A stretch of DNA of 64,000 nucleotides, taken from contig CM039198.1 in assembly GCA_008360975.2 (NCBI GenBank), positions 10,684,547-10,748,546 of the forward strand, written 5' to 3'. The translations under genes were made by a program, and so were the position numbers. Of the stretch, positions 58,601 through 64,000 are shown piece after piece. Positions within the stretch are counted from its first letter, which is position 1. The number at the start of each line of letters is the position of its first letter. The notes below the pieces were generated by a model. That model searched no databases. It saw only the letters and a program-made list of their open reading frames with translations, and was not told where the DNA came from. The DNA comes from Lichenostomus cassidix (taxonomy: Eukaryota; Chordata; Aves; Passeriformes; Meliphagidae).

Positions 58601-61600
58601 TCTGCATACTTTGGTTCTTTCCCAGGAGTGCAAACACATGGATTATAAAAATAAATTCAAGTCTTCTACCTCTATCAACCTGCCCAAAAAAGGTAAACTC
58701 TGAGTAACACCATGTACAATATTTATGGAATGGGGATGGAATCACGAAGCTAAAGCTTAACTTTTTCAAAACCTTGTTTTAATACAACTCAATCTGTTAC
58801 CATAAATTAAACAGCTAAAGCCCTGGGCTGAGAACCAGCCTCACCTCAGCCAGTGGCAGCTCTGCTAAAACTGCAGTAGACTCATGATTTCACCTCCTTT
58901 AGCTCAGGCACAACTCCACTGGTAGAATCAAAACCTTATGGGACTGAATGGAAACACTCAGCTCCAGCCATGGGCTATACCAAACAGTACTCCCAAGGAA
59001 GCAAACCCTCCTCAGCAATAGCCTCCAGTTGGAGGTATAAGGTTATTCCATCAATTAACTGAGGGATCTCTCCCTTGGAAACCACCTTCCAGGGACAGGT
59101 CAAAGTCCCACAGTGACTGGGGAATTTATGCAGGATCCCATGTCCAAGTGCTCTTCCCTGGAGCAGCAAAGCTGCTGCTTTGAAGCAGCTTCATGCACAT
59201 TTAAAATAGGAAAAGTTTAGCCAGCATGAGCACTTTAAAGTTTAACATGGTTTTGAATTCATTGCATGTAAAGCTGTAGTGTCATTTTCAGCAAAGCCGA
59301 GAACTCTCCAGGCAAATTTATCCCAGCTCCAATTTGGTTAGCAAAAACCAGGCACTGACTCAACCAGCTGCAGTTCTTTCCCTGAGCAACTTGAGCCCAA
59401 ATCTTGCACAAAAGGCACTTCCACTACTGAATGGACTCTCATCTGGAGAACAGGCAGAACAGAGAGAGAGAGGTGATAAAGCAAAGAGGCAGCAAGCAGG
59501 GACGGGAGCTGCTCTTCCCATGAAACAGCATCCTCTTCCCACACCCCCACTTCTGAGGGCAGGGATTATTCCAGAAATAGGTCAAGTGCCCCTTCAGGAA
59601 AGTCCTATTCTGAGAGGAGACACTTTCTGAAGGAAAACAGTAGGGAAAGAGCTGCTTTCCTTACTATCCAGCAGGTTTGAAGCATTCACACATGTTGTGA
59701 CAGTGACAGCACTTGGCAGGGTAGGGCCACCACCTCTCCCTGATTTGGCAAATGCTTTATGGACTTTAGGGAAGTCAGATGAGTTGAAAGTTGTTTACTG
59801 AAGGCCCCACTGGACAGACTGGCCCCTTTCCAGCCCTCTTCCCCTGGGAGCCATAAATTCCACGAGCAGAGGCTTCCCAGAAGGTACCAAGTGCCACCAG
59901 TAGCACAGGACAGAGGGACACGAACCCACACATCCAAAGAAAGCTCCGTAATTCAAAGGTAGGCTTTTCTTTATCTTGTTCCCTGTGCACAGTCTGCAGG
60001 CTTACAATATTCCTGAAGATGTGGAATGCGTTAGGATGGTGAGATGAAGTCTGAGATCATCTCTGTGATTTAAATTCCTGAAAAACTAACCCAAACAATT
60101 TGGGATTTTTCTTTTTGGATGCCTGGCTCACTCAAACCTTCCCTCTGCATTAGGAATTTCAGTCTAGTTCTGCCCTTCCTGATCAGGAACAAGCTCTGGG
60201 ATGAGTTCATGTGGGAGCAGAGGGTCCCCCTGTGAAGAAGTGGCATCACTCCCTTGGCACCTGGGCAACTCCCCAGCACACAGAACCCAACCTGCTGCTC
60301 CCAGCTCCCCTGGCCAGCAATGCCTCCTTCCACGGGAAGCAGCCAATTACAGAAGGCCCCAAACCATGGAAATATGGAAAATATGCACTTAAATTGTTTG
60401 GAGGAGAAAGTAACTGCCTATGTAAGAGCCCCAACAATGGCCTTTTGTCCTTGTCACAACAGCAGTTGCAAAGAACAGAGGAGACACTTATTCTCAGGCA
60501 CAACTGAGCAGATCATCCGCCAGTTACAAATTAACAGATATTTACAGACAAGACCTGTAATTAAAAGGTGTCTTAATCACCTGGCTTATTTGCTGCAAGA
60601 GGTATAACTGATAGTTTGGAAAAGAGTCATTAATTGGCTTCACTATTTACGTGGCTGCTTTAGAGCTGCTTCCTTTCCCTCTGGATGCTTCACATCATCT
60701 CCACACCACTTGCCTGGGGAATGTTCCCAGCTGGACTCCAGCCAGGGGTTGTATAAAAAAATGTTTGGTATTTGCTGCTGTTGGCCTTTAATAAGCAGCC
60801 TCTATTCCCTCCACACCCCATCACTCCTACGGAAGCCAGTTCAGATTAGATATCCTTGTAGGGCTGCTAGCATCTGCTAAACACCTATTTATCAGGCCCA
60901 GGCTCAGTTTTGGGAATACCAGAAGTCTGTGGTAAGAGTCTCCACTTCAGAACACACTGCCTTTAAAAGTGCAGCGCAGCACATTTTCAGAGTTGACTTT
61001 CTTGAGTTTTTCCCAAATTCCTAATTACCACAACACAAATTTCTTCATCTTGGTCATCAGTCTGGCATGCTCAGTGTGCAGAGAAACACCAAAACTTAAC
61101 AAAATAGCAGCAGCTGCAGCCTCTCCAAGAGGACAAAAAAAGCCACCCTGAAAAGCTCTTCAGCACAGCTTCACATCCCACAGAAATGGGAAAATGTGCA
61201 GGAAGGTCTGGGAATGCTGCAATGTTGGCATCAGATCTCTGTACAAATCACTGATGGACGCTGAGTCAACACAGACTGAAACCAACTGCTTATATATATA
61301 TTACTTTTATATATATTACTTAGAAACTAGAAGGAACATGAAGTTTTTGGGACTCCACATATTTTCTTTTCAGCAAACTAAGAATTTACAGAGAGAAGGT
61401 CCAAAATAAACTTTCATTTGCACTCCAGTCAAGGGGGAGTGATGAGAGAGAAGTTGGTTAAGTCCAGCTTCCCAGAAAAGTGCTGGTTCTGAGGGCTGTT
61501 CGTTTGCTTTTCATGGAAAAGCAGGATGAACTAAACTCCAAAACAGAGGAGAGCTCCAGCAGCCTTTCTCACCATCTGTTAGTGGTTAGCAGCCCAAGAT

Positions 61601-64000
61601 TAAACCATCCAACTTCAAAGCTAGAAAGAAATTCTCACCATTACTGTTTGCTCAGCTCCTCCCATCTCATCATTAGCCAGGCAATCATCTGGCTTCCACC
61701 CATGGATTGTCCAATGGATTTGGGAGCTGTAGATATTCTGGACATATTTGGGTTTTTCACTTGGTGAAAGGCCAAAGGGCACATAAGAAATCCCACCACT
61801 ACTCCTGAGGAAATCAGTGGGATGCCATGGAGCAGCAGAGGCTGCCGGATATGGGAAAAAGACTTTGGGTCACTCTGAGAAAAGCCTATCCACAATAAGT
61901 CATTTCATCAAGAGTTTCTCCTACAAACTTCATCCCTGGGCTCAATACTCCCCAACTGACACAAACAGAAGGGGAAGGGGAGGTGCCACTATGAAACAAC
62001 ATAAAAACCAGAAGCAAGGAAGTCAGTGCATGTTACATGCTAAGTCCCGAATTAAACCCTGCAGACAGTCCCTGCAACAACCCAATTGTCTAAATTTGGC
62101 TCCCTCAAAGGTGGGGAGTGGAAAGGGAAGAGAAAAGGAGGTAACAAAGACAGCAAGACAGCACAACACTTTATTCTCAGAGACACCTCCTGTCCACAGC
62201 AAGAGCAGGAAGGCATCTGTCACCAAGTCTGGATTGGAGAAGTGCAGGACAGCCAGAGCAGCTGGCAATCCCAGCAATCCTCTCCTAAGAACCAGACTGC
62301 AAGTCAGGACAAGGAGAATGTAGCAGCATAGTTTGGTGGGTTTTTTTCCCCTCCTTGGTACATTTGACTTTGGGAAAATCTTCTTATGTACTCTAAGACC
62401 ACCAGTTTATGCAGAACTCCTGATGGACCAGCAGGTGATGAAGCTGAGACAGAAAACTTCCAGGTAATCCCACTGCCTTCCAAAAGAATGAGATGTTATG
62501 AAAGACATGCTTGGGGAGCCACCTATGCAGGCTATCCCACTCCAACCATGCATTGAGATAAATGCCTGTTCCTGCAGAATCTCAGTGAAACGCAGGTTAT
62601 TCTTCAGCATAGCTCTCAGAGAGAAAAAACTTAACTCTCAGCAAACTGAATGCCTCAAGAAGACCCACCGGTGCTCACCTTCTTCACTGTTATTTACTGG
62701 GACAGTGACTGCAGGAGTGCAAGCCTTTCTGGGGAAACAGAATGGGGTTTCCTAAAGATCTGCACAGGGGAAGACAATGAAACTGCCTCAGCTCCAGATT
62801 TAATTACACACTCTCACGCCAAGGATAAAAATGCCATGTATACCACATTCAAACAGCATCCAGTTGTCTGTTGAGTTCTGAAGATCAAAAGCTTGCAGGT
62901 AAGGTAACAAAAAAATTGAAGGTCAGAGGGTTTAAAGGTTTCCCAAGGTAAGTACAAATGGACTGGACATTCACTAAGTTAGAACCAAAGGAAGGCATTT
63001 GGAAAACTGCAGAGACTGTCTAGGAAGAGCAAGAACCCAAAGGCTTGTCATAGCACCAATCCTATACCTAAGAACTCCTCCAAAAGCAGCACTCCTGGCT
63101 GTCAAGAAGAAAAGGGGACTGGATCCAGAGACCTGGTAAAGTGCCCTTCAAATACCATGATTGGAGCAGTGACTGCCCCCTCCTCTGAAGGCCCTGGAAG
63201 GTGAAAAACCAGGAAACTTCATCAATAGAGGCAGTGGGAGGGAGGATAAGATGCAAAGCAGACAGAGCTTCAGCAAGCAGTGGGAGAGCTTTGTCTCCAG
63301 ACAATTCCTGTCCAGGCACTTGGAGACAGGGAAATGACAGGCACACCACAAGTGTCCACTCAGCTTGAGAGCACCACTCAAGAGGTGGTTTTTTGCCCAT
63401 TAGCTACCCTGAGCCACTCCTACTGGAGAAATGAAAAAGGATTCTGAGGGCTTCCAACTTTAGTAAACATCAGGGTCAATCAGGTGATCCAGGTTCTGAG
63501 ACAGCAAGTTTGGGATGAGAAGATGAGTCTTATGAACTGCCACAGGAGTTTCTGAAACCACCTCCGGTGTGGTTAAGACTCTCTCCTTGCACCTTATTTA
63601 CTCCTGCCTTAGTCTAGGACCTGTAAAACCAGTGGCATGATGGGCAACACACAGTTTACCTTTTCACCAGAAACAGCAATGCAATGCAAGTACTGGACAT
63701 TCACCCACTCCTCTTCAAAACATGGCATCTCTTTCCAGCCTGCCACACAGGAGAGCTCACCATGTCCAACTCATGAAGAGCATTTAATACCCCAAAAATC
63801 CCAGTTTATAATGCAGACCCACAAGAGAATAAGGCTCTCCCATGAAGCTCACAGGGGTAGCTGTGTTTAAGGCAGTGCCACAGCAGGAAGTTTTCTTTAT
63901 TTGCTCAAGAGATAAAGGGGGAGTACAAATGATGGCCCTCCTCCTGGAATGGGTTATAGAGCTGAAGGGCAATCTAAGATAAACCTATTCTAAGAGAAGA
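55661..64000 (-). other. MYH10: MYH10 intron upstream of the P-loop exon (partial)
   Basis: More than 8.3 kb with no recognised exon. I searched the minus strand for the next upstream exon of the family, a 28-nt exon encoding DREDQSILC, and for the exon before it, and saw neither. Low-complexity patches occur at about 56030-56056 (TA/CA run) and 61290-61322 (AT run). Several modest open frames here match nothing I recognise. Confidence 0.7.

Noticed and set aside
61817..62323. 168-codon plus-strand open frame
   Set aside because: Basic, low-complexity composition without domains; no supporting signals.

Overview
The window is vertebrate nuclear DNA, almost certainly avian. It has introns, a dozen truncated CR1-type LINE 3' ends (the dominant bird repeat), and a MYH10 gene far more compact than its mammalian counterpart. 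I infer a bird, perhaps a songbird from the style of the CR1 tails, but the species cannot be read from the sequence.

Layout. Bases 1-4282 (+ strand) hold the 3' end of NDEL1: its last intron with a 17-bp minisatellite and a CR1 copy, the terminal coding exon (2654-2741), and a 3' UTR of about 1.5 kb with a second minisatellite and a cluster of Pumilio/miR-30-like motifs. A spacer of about 1.36 kb follows. Everything from about 5640 to the right edge is one gene on the minus strand, MYH10 (non-muscle myosin heavy chain IIB), convergent with NDEL1 as in mammals. I resolved 37 constitutive coding exons from the P-loop exon (55558-55660) to the stop codon (7042-7044). Together they encode 1799 complete codons, matching residues 178-1976 of the 1976-residue human protein with no net indel. 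The first coding exons lie beyond 64000; 55661-64000 is intron with no exon recognised.

The most interesting content is the neuronal alternative-splicing apparatus of MYH10. Three tiny cassette exons that extend the two motor surface loops are present and in frame: a 30-nt exon (49917-49946, loop 1, with a GC donor), an 18-nt exon (48423-48440, loop 1) and a 63-nt exon (30854-30916, loop 2). Each of the two loci has TGCATG (RBFOX) motifs in the sense orientation: two copies about 1.6 kb downstream of the 30-nt exon and just past the 18-nt exon, and one copy on each side of the 63-nt exon. This matches the splicing enhancer known for mammalian MYH10.

The MYH10 3' UTR carries 8-mer seed matches for both miR-200 seed classes and for miR-124. 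NDEL1 (dynein/Lis1 adaptor) and MYH10 (actin motor) both act in neuronal migration, but nothing in the sequence shows co-regulation beyond their convergent arrangement. No prokaryotic, viral or mobile gene system was seen apart from CR1 fragments.
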